NCBI GenBank assembly: GCA_942492125.1
Contig: CALODM010000036.1
Location: forward strand, 1 to 64,000
Direction: 5' to 3'
Origin: BCD1 sp942492125
Lineage (GTDB): Bacteria > Bacteroidota > Bacteroidia > Chitinophagales > Saprospiraceae
DNA: 64,000 bases
Both the position numbers and the translations under genes were made by a program. Positions 37,947 through 47,788 of this stretch are shown piece by piece; position 1 is the stretch's first letter, and the number at the start of each line of letters is the position of its first letter. Under the pieces are notes generated by a model. That model did not search any database, was not told the DNA's origin, and saw nothing but the letters and a program-made list of their open reading frames with translations.

Positions 37947-40833
37947 ATGAATTCCATTAAATCTATTATTTACCTTTTTTGTCTGGTAACATTGATGGGA
38001 GCCCCAATTTATCAAAGCACAAAACCTGAGTTGCGACAGTATCCAGGTGATGGCTTTCCTAAATTCAGATGAACCCTTTTGCTGTTTTGATGTAGAAATT
38101 ACAAATCAACTTCCCAACACCTTTACAGATTTGAAGATTACCCCCTTGACATCATTGACTTTTGATAATGTGGTGTATACCCCGGGTTGGACGGCCAGTT
38201 CATCAACCAGTAATCTGATACAGTTGTCCCCGGCTTCCGGGTTTATTCCGGGAGGAACTTCTCAACCGATATCAATATGTATCGCCAATTTCAATACCAT
38301 TCCACAGCAAATCCTGGTGGAGCTGTTTACGCCTAATGGGGAAGTGTGCGAAAAGGTTATTTACATGGACTGCCAGGTTAATACCGATGTCTGTCCGGAT
38401 AACCTTGTCCAAAATGGAGATTTTGAATCCGGCATTGCCAGTTCCAATGACCAGGATATTGCCAATGCCACAGGATGGAGCGGCATTTGGACCGGCGGTA
38501 GTCTGGCAGACTTTTACAATACCACCTCCACAACCATTCCCTGGTCATTGACCATGCCACAACCTGCTTCCCAAAGTAATTTCGCCGGCTTCTGGTGTAG
38601 AAATCATCCGGATGAAACCTGGAGAGAAGGTATCATGAATACGCTGAATACTACAATAATGCCTAATACAGGGTGTTATGATGTTACCCTCAAGGTGGCT
38701 TGTATGTTCGATGTTTCCGGTACACCCGGATTGAGTTTGTATGGTGTTCCGGTTGGAGCTGCAGGGGTATCGAATCCGGGAGGAAATACGCCAACCAATG
38801 ATAACCTTTTCACACCGCAAGCTGTGGAGTTACATATTGAATCAATTCCTGCTACCTGTGATGAAAATTTCCAGGTTTACACCTTTTCTTTTGATTCATC
38901 CTTGGTTCCAGCCGGGGGCATTGACCGCGTATTCCTTACCAGGACGGACGGTATGAGTGGATTAACTTTCCTGGCGGTTGATGATGTATGTATTATACCC
39001 GGCGATTGTTGCGATGATGTGGATTGGAGTACTTTGAATTACGGGATCATGCAGGATAATGCTGAAGATTGTATGGTCAAGGTATATCCTATTGGCAATG
39101 GTATTATTCCACCATTAGTGTACGATTGGTATGATGTGGACTGGAATGATGACGGAACGATCGAACATCCGGGTGTTGGTTCTACAGATACGACCTATGT
39201 TGTGACCAATGGAGGATGGGTGAATATAAAAATAACAGCATACAAAGTGATCGGCGGGGATACCTGTAGCCATGAGTATGTTTTGGAAATGGAAATGCCA
39301 CCTTGTGATCCGGTATGTGAGAATAACCTTGTTCAGAACGGAGATTTTGAAACAGGAACCCCGACTTCGGGAGATCAGGACATTGCCAATGCCAGTTTTT
39401 GGAATCCGGTCTGGACGGGTGGAAGTACGGCAGATTATTACAATACCACCTCGACTACCATACCCTGGTCATTAACCATGCCACAACCGGCTTCACAGGG
39501 AAGTTTTGGCGGCATATGGTGCAGGAATCATCCGGATGAAACCTGGCGGGAAGGTTTGATGAATACGCTGAATGCCACAATTGTACCGAATAGCGGCTGT
39601 TATGATGTTACCCTCAAGATAGCCTGTATGTATGCTGTGAGCGGATCACCGGGCCTTAGTATATACGGGGTGCCAGTAGGGGCGACGGGCGTAAGCAATC
39701 CAGGTGGGAATTCTCCAACAAATGACAACCTGTTTACCCCGGTAGCCGTGGAACTGGGGTCCATTGCCATAGATGCGAGTTGTGATGAAAACTTCTTTAC
39801 CGTAACTTTCCAGTTTGATTCAAACATCCTGACATCGGGCATTGACAGGGTTTTCCTGACCAGATCGGATAATGCCAGTGGAACGACTTATCTTGCCATT
39901 GACGATGTATGTATTGCGCCAGGTGTTTGCGAAACCGTTTGCGAGGGTAATTTAGCGGAGAATGGAGATTTTGAAACAGGAACCCCGACTTCGGGAGATC
40001 AGGACATTGCCAATGCCAGTTTTTGGAATCCGGTCTGGACAGGTGGAAGTACGGCTGATTATTACAATACCACCACGACTACCATACCCTGGTCATTAAC
40101 CATGCCACAACCGGCTTCACAGGGAAGTTTTGGCGGCATATGGTGCAGGAATCATCCGGATGAAACCTGGCGGGAAGGGTTGATGAATACCCTGGGCGCT
40201 ACCATTGTACCGAATACCGGTTGTTATGATGTGACCTTTAAAATAGCCTGTATGTATGCTGTGAGCGGATCACCGGGCCTAAGTGTTTACGGTGTACCTG
40301 TTGGGGCAACGGGGGTAAGCAATCCAGGTGGGAATTCTCCAACGAATGACAACCTGTTTACACCGGTAGCCGTGGAATTAGGATCGATTGCCATAGATGG
40401 GAGTTGTGATGAAAACTTCTTTACCGTAACTTTCCAGTTTGATTCAAACATCCTGACATCGGGCATTGACAGGGTTTTCCTGACCAGATCGGATAATGCC
40501 AGTGGAACGACTTACCTTGCCATTGACGATCTTTGTATTGTTTCCGGAGCCTGTGATCAGCTCAGCGCGGTCGGAGAAGTTGAACAACCGTTATTGTTCA
40601 AGGTTCAACCTACCGTTACCGACAATATGGTTACGGTCATCATAGATGATTTCGCCAATATGGATTACGAAATGGAACTTTTTGATGTCAACGGCAGACC
40701 CGTTATGGCCGGTACACGGATCAGAGGAGTAGTTACCGAGTTGTCCCTGAGCGAGCTGCCTTCCGGAATGTATTTGGTTAGGATTCGCACAGAAAACGGA
40801 ATGGTGGGCATCAAAAGAGTTATTAAACAATAA
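37947..40833 (+). CDS. Secreted protein with three near-identical ~208-residue modules and T9SS sorting domain (one frameshift)
   Basis: The signal peptide MNSIKSIIYLFCLVTLMGAP lies at 37947, but that frame stops at 38073. The main open frame (38047-40833, 928 aa) reads back upstream as AQNLSCDSIQVMAFLN, so a one-base indel near 38015 probably separates them. After a front domain come three modules starting NLVQNGDFE and containing STTIPWSLTMPQPASQ, CRNHPDETWREG and GCYDVTLKIACMY; they look like carbohydrate-binding beta sandwiches but I cannot name the family. The tail (FKVQPTVTDNMVTVII, LPSGMYLVRIRTENGMVGIKRVI) is a type-A T9SS sorting domain. It lies divergent from an ECF sigma factor. Confidence 0.8.
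39335..40560 (+). repeat. In-frame 624-bp tandem duplication in the modular secreted protein
   Basis: GGAGATTTTGAAACAGGAAC recurs at 39340 and 39964, and the ~620 bases after each are nearly identical, including many silent positions. A third, more diverged copy lies at about 38400-39000. The offset of 624 is exactly 208 codons. Confidence 0.85.
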
Positions 40834-40889
40834 AAAATTAAATAACGGAAGTGTATCCTTTTCGGATGCACTTCCCTAAAAAATGTCAG

Positions 40890-41498
40890 ATGAATTTTAT
40901 TAAGCAATTTTCGTTGATCATGATATCAGCCTGTGTTATTTTTTACAGCAGTTGTCAAAAAGAGGATGACTTTGGGGAAGATTTTCAAACTCCGTCAGAA
41001 TATAAATTTTCCGGGATCACTTCCGGCAATACGGTTTATGCCTATACCAAGAATGGAGACGAGGTGATGGCAGTTCCAGAGGAAGAGATGGATCTGTTGG
41101 TACTGGAGGCTTGTGATCAGGTTTTTATTTTGGACGATCTACATTTCAAATCAAAGAGTGAATTGGATTATACGGCTTATGATATTTGGGGAGGAACCGG
41201 GACCAGGACGGAAGCCAGCAATTATGAATTTTTATCCGGTAATGTGATCCGGTTTACCTTTTTCGATGAATTTGGCAATGATTCGAATGCCGATTTATTT
41301 GTAGCGGGAGATGAACTCAAATTGAATACCTACGCATATGTGGAGGTAGTTAATGGTAGCCCCTTACCTCCACAAGTGTATAAAATGGCCCACAACCAGA
41401 TCATCGTGGAAGATGAAGCCGCTTCAAGAGCCCAGGGACTATTTGATGGAGATACGATATATCTTATGGTTTACCAGCAGGTATATACCAGACAATAG
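40890..41498 (+). CDS. Hypothetical lipoprotein
   Basis: Start placed at 40890 (MNFIKQFSLIMISACVIFYSSC), which gives a lipoprotein signal with Cys22; the ORF opens at 40851. The mature part of about 180 residues is acidic and beta-rich (EYKFSGITSGNTVYAYTKNGDEV, FLSGNVIRFTFFDEFGND, DTIYLMVYQQVYTRQ). It follows the modular secreted protein by 57 bases in the same direction and is closed by a terminator, so the two may share a transcript. No family recognised. Confidence 0.65.
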   Translation: MNFIKQFSLIMISACVIFYSSCQKEDDFGEDFQTPSEYKFSGITSGNTVYAYTKNGDEVMAVPEEEMDLLVLEACDQVFILDDLHFKSKSELDYTAYDIWGGTGTRTEASNYEFLSGNVIRFTFFDEFGNDSNADLFVAGDELKLNTYAYVEVVNGSPLPPQVYKMAHNQIIVEDEAASRAQGLFDGDTIYLMVYQQVYTRQ

Positions 41499-41540
41499 CA
41501 TTTTTAGAACTATTTCAAGGATTGGTTAACATAGATTTTT

Positions 41541-41573
41541 GTCAGCGTAACTTTGTTGCGCTGACTTTTTTTT
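41541..41573 (+). terminator. Intrinsic terminator after the lipoprotein gene
   Basis: GTCAGCGTAAC (41541-41551) pairs with GTTGCGCTGAC (41555-41565) with one mismatch, followed by eight T. Confidence 0.85.
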
Positions 41574-41638
41574 AAATTGCAGGGTAAGATCGAAAGAAAG
41601 TGGCGATTAATTTGTGAATATCCAGGTAGACAAGCATT

Positions 41639-41800
41639 AATAATTAACCTGAGTTGCGGGTTTTAGGTTTCAAGTTACTGGCTCATGCTTCAATGCCGAA
41701 AATCCAATTATTAAATGGGAAATTCGGAGAATTCTGAAGTGTTTCAAAAAAATCAACTGGAAACAGGCAACTTATAACCCGCAGCTTGAATAATTATTGA
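41639..41800. repeat. Imperfect inverted repeat, MITE-like, in an intergenic region
   Basis: AATAATTAACCTGAGTTGCG at the left end resembles the reverse complement of CGCAGCTTGAATAATTATT at the right end. The match continues through GGGTT and AAGTT-type sequence, about 160 bases apart. No coding sequence lies inside. It could be a degenerate transposon-derived element or a low-complexity intergenic repeat. Confidence 0.35.
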
Positions 41801-41813
41801 AATTCCATTAAAA

Positions 41814-42479
41814 ATGATCAGAGCTTTTTTTTCAAAAATAATTTCAGGTCCGGGAAAGCCTTTTCAGGTTATTCCGAAGACGGTTTCGGAATCCTGGAGA
41901 GATGCAGTGTATTGGAAACCTTTACAACCGACTAAAAGGCGGATGTTTAATCAACGGCTTGATGCCCAGAATTTTAATCGGCACAGATTTAAGCCGGGAT
42001 TTAAGGCTTTTATTGGTGATTTGGTTTTTTGGGTGTTGTTGGTCATTTTTCTTTACACCAATAAAACCTTGCAGCAAATTGATATTGAAGAGATACCTAA
42101 TGTTGTTTTTATTGGTTTAGGACTTGTTCTCATTTTTAAAATTTTTAGAATAATACAGGCTGTAACACCTGTCGTTTTTGACAAACCTTCCGGGTTTTTC
42201 TGGAAAGGATGGCAAAAGCCCTGGAATAGCAGCATGAGTAATAAAGCCAGGTTGAAAGATATTATGGCTTTACAAATAATCCATAAAACCGTATCTTCCC
42301 AGAAGGGATCCTGGACGGTTTATGAGTTAAATCTTTTACTAAAAAATAAGGAAAGACTTAATGTGATAGATCGATCAGACCCTGAAACGCTGAAGGAAGA
42401 TGCTTTGCTTTTGGCCAGGTTTTTGAACGTGCCCTTGTGGAATGCGGTCAAACTGGAAAAGGAACCCTCCCTGTTTTAG
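41814..42479 (+). CDS. Hypothetical membrane protein with two central helices
   Basis: 221 residues. A basic N-terminal region (SWRDAVYWKPLQPTKRRMFNQRLD) precedes two hydrophobic helices (about 66-82, AFIGDLVFWVLLVIFLY, and 92-118, NVVFIGLGLVLIFKIFRII). A cytoplasmic-looking C-terminal part follows, containing the LNLLLKNKERLNVIDRSDPE and LARFLNVPLW strings. No signal peptide and no catalytic motif seen. It is followed 58 bases later by the subtilase gene and could be the first gene of that operon. Family not recognised. Confidence 0.6.
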   Translation: MIRAFFSKIISGPGKPFQVIPKTVSESWRDAVYWKPLQPTKRRMFNQRLDAQNFNRHRFKPGFKAFIGDLVFWVLLVIFLYTNKTLQQIDIEEIPNVVFIGLGLVLIFKIFRIIQAVTPVVFDKPSGFFWKGWQKPWNSSMSNKARLKDIMALQIIHKTVSSQKGSWTVYELNLLLKNKERLNVIDRSDPETLKEDALLLARFLNVPLWNAVKLEKEPSLF

Positions 42480-42537
42480 CCATTCTCGCACTTTCAATAT
42501 GATAATGGACATTTAATTGATAACCAAACCCTTCGCA

Positions 42538-44676
42538 ATGAAAAAACTGACTTTTTTTGTCGTTTGCTTATTTATGTTTTTCACTCTAAAAAGTCAAACA
42601 GATACCCTCGAACATTTCCGATTTAATACCGGAGACCTCGAAGGCTGGACCTCTTCCTCTTCAGCTTTCACCAATTGGGTATTTGATTCGGATGGAAAAG
42701 CAGAAAATGCTTTCAGTTGGGATGATCGCCCCGCTATTATTTCGCCTTCTGATGAAGGTTCCGCAGATGATGGCAGGGGTGTTGCGGCGCTGGAAATTGA
42801 TTTTGATGGCCCGCAGGATATTACCCTGACTTCTCCTAATATTAATTGTGGAATTTATGAAGATGTTTTTCTTAGGTTTAACCAGTATTTCGGGAAAGTA
42901 ACCTTTGGAGGTGGTTCTGCGACGTTTGTTGAGGTATCAGGAGATGATGGTGGTTCCTGGACATCGTTTCCGATCCATGAGAATGACATTTTGTTACCTG
43001 GAGAAGAAACAACTCCTTATAACGTTCAGGAAATCGATATTTCTTCGGTGGCTGCTTTTAATGAAAGTGTCCGTATTCGGTTTACCATGAATGGATTTCC
43101 CCGATTCTGGATATTGGACGATATCCTTGTTTTTTCCAACAGGCCTGTTTCACAGCCCATTTCCTATATTGGCGATAGCTTGTCAAACTTTGGAAAGCCC
43201 TATGATATTGATGATTACGATTGGCCATTTGTGCCTTATCAAATAGTCGTTGAATTTGATGAAACTGCTACCGCAGCAGAAAAACAGGCCATTCGGGATA
43301 CTTTTGGTTTCGCCCGCATCGATTCCTGCGTTTGTAATAAACTGGAGTTGTGGGCCATGGACGGACAAGGCGACCTCAGTGAACCCTTTCCGATCAACGA
43401 GCGGGTTATGGGCGTAAGTAATAAATCAAAGGTCAATAGTGCAGATGTGAATAAGATCAATTTTAATGCATTACAAAATTCGGTTTTCTCACCACAGGAA
43501 CCTATCTCTGCCGTTCCGGGAAGTACAACGACAACGCCGCCGGATGCTACTATAATTGCCGTTTTGGATACGGGAGTCGATTTCGCGGATACAGCACCAC
43601 TTACCCCCACAGTATGGTTAAATGATGCGGATGACGACTTCAATGGAGAAGATGAAGACGACTCCTGCTATCCGGATGACATTATTGGCTGGAATTTTGT
43701 TCACCGAAACAATAATCCTTCGGATGACCATAGCCATGGAACACATGTGGCCGGGATTATCTGGATGAATCTGCCGGATACCCTGGGTTGTGAATACCGA
43801 ATCCTTCCGATAAAGACGCACGATGAGGATGGTGTTTCGAATTTATTTAATGTAACCTGCGGGACTTATTATGCCACACAAGTGGGAGCTAACATCATTA
43901 ATGATAGTTGGGGAGCATATGGCTCAGGAAGTTTGGTGTTGAAAAACGCTATTGATGCAGCTGCAGAAAGTAATATTCTCGTGGTGACCTCCTCGGGTAA
44001 CGATAACCTTGAGCTGGGAGATGGTAATGAGCAGTTCCCCGCTTCTTTTGATGCCTTGAATGTAGTGACTGTTGGGTCTTATGATCTTGATTCCGTTAAC
44101 AATATTTACTTTCATTCTGATTTTTCTAATTATGATAGTCTTTTGGTAGATATTACAGGTCCGGGAAGGAATATAAGCAGCTATATACCCGGAGGAAGTA
44201 TGGATATTAAATCAGGGACTTCCCAGGCTACCCCGGCTGTGAGTGCTGCTGCTGCCTTTAATTATTGTTTTATGGGGGCTAATTACGAGGAAGCAAAAAA
44301 ATGCCTTTTAGGGTGCGCTATAAAAGATCCCCTTCTGGATCCTTTTGCAAATGAAGGTAAAATATTAAACATTGATCCGGCTTGTCTGGAAAATTGTGTG
44401 GTACCCGTTGAAGACCTTGCCGTCCAGCCAAATGCTTTTATCCTGGCCCCTAATCCGGCATCTGAAAGTATTTCCATTATTTCAAAATTCGAAGGAAATA
44501 CCTTAAGTTTACACATAACAGACATTTCCGGTAAACCCGTTTTGAGACAATCATTGGGGAATTTTTATCCGGGGAAAGTGTTCGAAGTACCCCTGGATCG
44601 GTTACCTGCAGGTATGTATTTCGTGCAGATGGTTTTCGATGGATTTGTCTGGACGGAAAAGTTACTTAAACAATGA
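42538..44676 (+). CDS. Secreted subtilisin-like S8 protease with T9SS sorting domain
   Basis: Start at 42538 (MKKLTFFVVCLFMFFTLKSQ), a good signal peptide; the ORF opens 21 bases earlier. An N-terminal beta domain (about 20-190) precedes a propeptide-like stretch (PYQIVVEFDETATAAEKQAI). The catalytic triad is complete: Asp344 in IIAVLDTGVDFAD, His400 in DDHSHGTHVAG and Ser562 in SGTSQATPAVS, with the oxyanion Asn region NILVVTSSGND. The tail (LAPNPASESISII, LPAGMYFVQMVFDG) is a type-A T9SS sorting domain. It is exported to the surface or medium. Its stop lies 12 bases before a CHAT protease gene, so the two are probably one operon. Confidence 0.92.
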   Translation: MKKLTFFVVCLFMFFTLKSQTDTLEHFRFNTGDLEGWTSSSSAFTNWVFDSDGKAENAFSWDDRPAIISPSDEGSADDGRGVAALEIDFDGPQDITLTSPNINCGIYEDVFLRFNQYFGKVTFGGGSATFVEVSGDDGGSWTSFPIHENDILLPGEETTPYNVQEIDISSVAAFNESVRIRFTMNGFPRFWILDDILVFSNRPVSQPISYIGDSLSNFGKPYDIDDYDWPFVPYQIVVEFDETATAAEKQAIRDTFGFARIDSCVCNKLELWAMDGQGDLSEPFPINERVMGVSNKSKVNSADVNKINFNALQNSVFSPQEPISAVPGSTTTTPPDATIIAVLDTGVDFADTAPLTPTVWLNDADDDFNGEDEDDSCYPDDIIGWNFVHRNNNPSDDHSHGTHVAGIIWMNLPDTLGCEYRILPIKTHDEDGVSNLFNVTCGTYYATQVGANIINDSWGAYGSGSLVLKNAIDAAAESNILVVTSSGNDNLELGDGNEQFPASFDALNVVTVGSYDLDSVNNIYFHSDFSNYDSLLVDITGPGRNISSYIPGGSMDIKSGTSQATPAVSAAAAFNYCFMGANYEEAKKCLLGCAIKDPLLDPFANEGKILNIDPACLENCVVPVEDLAVQPNAFILAPNPASESISIISKFEGNTLSLHITDISGKPVLRQSLGNFYPGKVFEVPLDRLPAGMYFVQMVFDGFVWTEKLLKQ

Positions 44677-44688
44677 TATCGAACCAAT

Positions 44689-47424
44689 ATGATATTGAAT
44701 ATTAAAAAAAAATCTACGGCATTGCTAATCCTGGCAATGCCGTTTTTGGTTTTTAGCCAATGCCCTGAAAATGTTAATATTTTAAAAGCAATTGACGACA
44801 GAAATGTAACAGTACTGGAATCTTTGACAGAAACACTCAAGCCCTGTGAAAAATGGCAGGACTCCCTTGGGCTGGTATGGCATACGCTAGGGATTGTTGC
44901 TTATAATAACGACGACCTCGAAAAAGCTGTTGAGGCTACAAAACAAGCACTCCTGGTTAGGAAAAAGGTATTGCCGGAACCTCATTATGAAACCGGAAGA
45001 AGTAATAGGAACCTGGGCGTCTTTTTTAAGGAACTTGGTCGTTGGGACGAAGCCGCTGAACATTTTAAAGGAGCTGCAGAAACTTTTAATGATTTGGATA
45101 GTGCTGATGTAGCCGATGCCTACCGGGAATTGGCGCTCGTCTATTATCAACAAGGAGACTTTGATCGGGCGATTCAAACCCTGGAATTGGCAACTTCAAA
45201 GGCTAAGTCTTTTGGGGATGAATACACCTTGCTGTCCTGTTTCCTCGAATTTGGGAATATTCTTCCTGAAAAGGAGCGATATCAGGCGGCGATTGATAGT
45301 TTGCTGAAAGCAGAGCAAATGCTTACTACATATGATCCGGGCTGGGAGCATGCCGTTTGTTTTACCAACCTTGCCCTGAACTATTCTGCATTGAAGCAAT
45401 ATGAAAAATCCTTTAATTACGGCGAACAAGCCATTATACTTTGGGCGGAAATGGATGCTCCCTGGGAACTGGGGACTACCCTGAATAACCAGGGGGTTAC
45501 CCTGATGCGTTCAAAACAATACGCCAAAGCGGAAACAGTTTTACTCGAAGGAAAAAAGGTGGCTTCGGAAAATGACCTGCCCTTAATACTTTCTCAAAGT
45601 TATGACAACCTCGGAGAACTTTATTACCTGCAACAGCAAAACACCAGGGCTTTATCATTTTTCCACCAGGCCGTAATGATCCACTTGAGAGATGTTTCCA
45701 ATAAAGAGGTGTTGACCAATCCTGCCGCTTTCGATCTCAACAATGTAGTAGTCAAAAAAGCGCTGTTAAATGATCTGTCTGATAAGGGTAAGGCATTATT
45801 GGCTGTCTATAAAGACAAGATGGCTGCTGAATATATCCAGGCTGCTTTGGAAACATACCAATTATGTGATCACCTGGTGGACCTGCTGAGGAGAGAGCAT
45901 ACAGTCAAAAGTTCCAAAATATTCTGGCGGGAAAAGATTGTGCCAATCTATGAAAAGGCAATTGAAGCAGCCTATCTGGTGAATGACTATGAAAGTGCTT
46001 TTTTCTTTTTTGAGAAAAGCCGGGCCGTTATGTTATTAGATGCTATGTTAAACGCAGAAGCATTGAATACCATCAACGACGAGCAACTGAAAACGGAAGA
46101 AAACCGCCTCAGAACAGCTATAATTGAGGCAAGGCAAAGGCTGGACGATGCTACGGCGACTGAAAAAGGAGAGATATTGTCCGAATTAATGGATTTAAAC
46201 GACCAGTTTGAAGCACTTTCCAAAAAATTGAGTGAACAATTTCCTAATTATCACAGTGTAAAATATGCTACGGAAGTCGTAAGTCTCAACAATTCCCAAC
46301 AACAGGCCGGCAGCACATTGATTCATTATTTTCTGGGCGAAGAAAATACCTGGATGCTTGCTGTATCTTCAAAACAAACACCTGTTTTTAAACAAATTGG
46401 TCGTACGGAACTGACCCAAAAACTGGTGGAAGATTATTTGCATTTTTTTGCAAATGCTTTTGCAATAGCGAATGATCCGGGAGCTTATGCCGATGCTGCC
46501 AGTAAATTGTATGATTATCTGATAGCTCCGGCAGAGACAGGGGAAACGGAAGATTTGATAATCGTTCCGGATGGCATTTTGGGATTTTTACCTTTTGAAG
46601 CTTTGCTGACATCCCCTGTGGATCATAATGACCTTGGAAGAATGCCCTATTTGATTCTTGAAAAGTCGGTAAGACTTACGTTCTCCGCAACGGTATTGGA
46701 AAAACAAAACCAGCAAGGATCGGATAATGGCAAATTACTGGCTTTTGCCCCCTTTTCATCAACAAGTGAATTTGCAAATTATCCCGTGCTGCCTTTTAGC
46801 GCAGATGAGTTGTCCCAAATCCAGAGGTCTGTCGCCGGAAAATATCTGGTTGGGAAAAAAGCTACCAAACGCCTTTTTAAAGAAAAAATGAAACATTATT
46901 CCGTTCTTCACTTGTCTACCCACGCGGAAGCCAATCAATCAGGGGGCCAACCTTTAATTGCTTTTGCAGATACCATACTTACCCTTAATGAATTATACAG
47001 TATGAACATCCCGGCCAAATTGATCGTTTTGAGTGCCTGCGAAACGAATATTGGAGAGGTTAAGTCCGGCGAAGGCATTTTCAGCCTTTCCCGGGGGTTT
47101 GCCTATGCCGGTGCTAATAGTACCATTGCCAGTCTCTGGAATGTGAATGCAGCTTCGACAGGGCAAATATTTCCGGTTTTCTATAAAGCACTTACTAAGG
47201 GAGCTTCAAAATCACAGGCGTTGCGGCAGGCAAAACTGGATTATTTGAATGGAAATAGCGACAATGGCCATATCATAACGCCCTACGATTGGGCCGGGTT
47301 TGCCATAATGGGCAATGATGAAACCATCGAACTCAAATCACCCTCAACGTCCTGGTTTTATTATTTGATTCCCCTGGTCATTTTTTTAGGGGTGTTTGTG
47401 ATTAGGAAAGGTAGGAAGCGTTAA
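44689..47424 (+). CDS. Exported, membrane-anchored TPR-CHAT protease-like protein
   Basis: 911 residues. The signal peptide (KKKSTALLILAMPFLVFSQC) is followed by about seven TPR units (residues 50-330, for example LGRWDEAAEHFKGAAETFN and YYLQQQNTRALSFFHQAV), a helical linker and a CHAT domain (about 600-880). The caspase-like dyad is present: His745 in VLHLSTHAEANQ and Cys784 in LIVLSACETNIGE, along with the FSLSRGFAYAGANSTIASLW segment. A C-terminal helix (WFYYLIPLVIFLGVFVI) and the basic RKGRKR tail anchor it with the catalytic part in the periplasm. It is 12 bases after a T9SS subtilase, suggesting two proteases working together. Target unknown. Confidence 0.9.
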   Translation: MILNIKKKSTALLILAMPFLVFSQCPENVNILKAIDDRNVTVLESLTETLKPCEKWQDSLGLVWHTLGIVAYNNDDLEKAVEATKQALLVRKKVLPEPHYETGRSNRNLGVFFKELGRWDEAAEHFKGAAETFNDLDSADVADAYRELALVYYQQGDFDRAIQTLELATSKAKSFGDEYTLLSCFLEFGNILPEKERYQAAIDSLLKAEQMLTTYDPGWEHAVCFTNLALNYSALKQYEKSFNYGEQAIILWAEMDAPWELGTTLNNQGVTLMRSKQYAKAETVLLEGKKVASENDLPLILSQSYDNLGELYYLQQQNTRALSFFHQAVMIHLRDVSNKEVLTNPAAFDLNNVVVKKALLNDLSDKGKALLAVYKDKMAAEYIQAALETYQLCDHLVDLLRREHTVKSSKIFWREKIVPIYEKAIEAAYLVNDYESAFFFFEKSRAVMLLDAMLNAEALNTINDEQLKTEENRLRTAIIEARQRLDDATATEKGEILSELMDLNDQFEALSKKLSEQFPNYHSVKYATEVVSLNNSQQQAGSTLIHYFLGEENTWMLAVSSKQTPVFKQIGRTELTQKLVEDYLHFFANAFAIANDPGAYADAASKLYDYLIAPAETGETEDLIIVPDGILGFLPFEALLTSPVDHNDLGRMPYLILEKSVRLTFSATVLEKQNQQGSDNGKLLAFAPFSSTSEFANYPVLPFSADELSQIQRSVAGKYLVGKKATKRLFKEKMKHYSVLHLSTHAEANQSGGQPLIAFADTILTLNELYSMNIPAKLIVLSACETNIGEVKSGEGIFSLSRGFAYAGANSTIASLWNVNAASTGQIFPVFYKALTKGASKSQALRQAKLDYLNGNSDNGHIITPYDWAGFAIMGNDETIELKSPSTSWFYYLIPLVIFLGVFVIRKGRKR

Positions 47425-47607
47425 AGGTCCTAAAAGTAGCAGGATAAGGTTCTTTTTCGTTTTAGGTAGTTTCTATTATTGTTTCAAGTAGTTTCAATTG
47501 GTCCCGGCACTTTGTGCTTCCCTGCGTTGTGATCTCCTTTCAGTCGATTTCAGGTTATAAAAAAAAATTAACTTCTAAAGTTGGTCTGAAATATAATTTT
47601 TATGGTT

Positions 47608-47673
47608 CGTAACCGCCATATGCCCCTTAGCAGGATCGTTGCCGGCCCCATTATGGGCCATATATCGGTTACG
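47608..47673. other. Long imperfect hairpin between convergent genes
   Basis: CGTAACCGCCATATGCCC (47608-47625) pairs with GGGCCATATATCGGTTACG (47655-47673), with one bulge or mismatch, around a 29-base GC-rich loop. No long T-run follows on either strand, so it is not a standard terminator. The rest of the 364-base gap has no recognised gene. Confidence 0.5.
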
Positions 47674-47788
47674 AGGCCAGGAAAAATAAACCCCGTGCCG
47701 TCAGGTACGTAATCTTTAAAATTTCCCGCTTTTGATGGTTAAAATGACAAAGTTGTTATTATCTGAAACAACCTGAAACACCCAAAAC

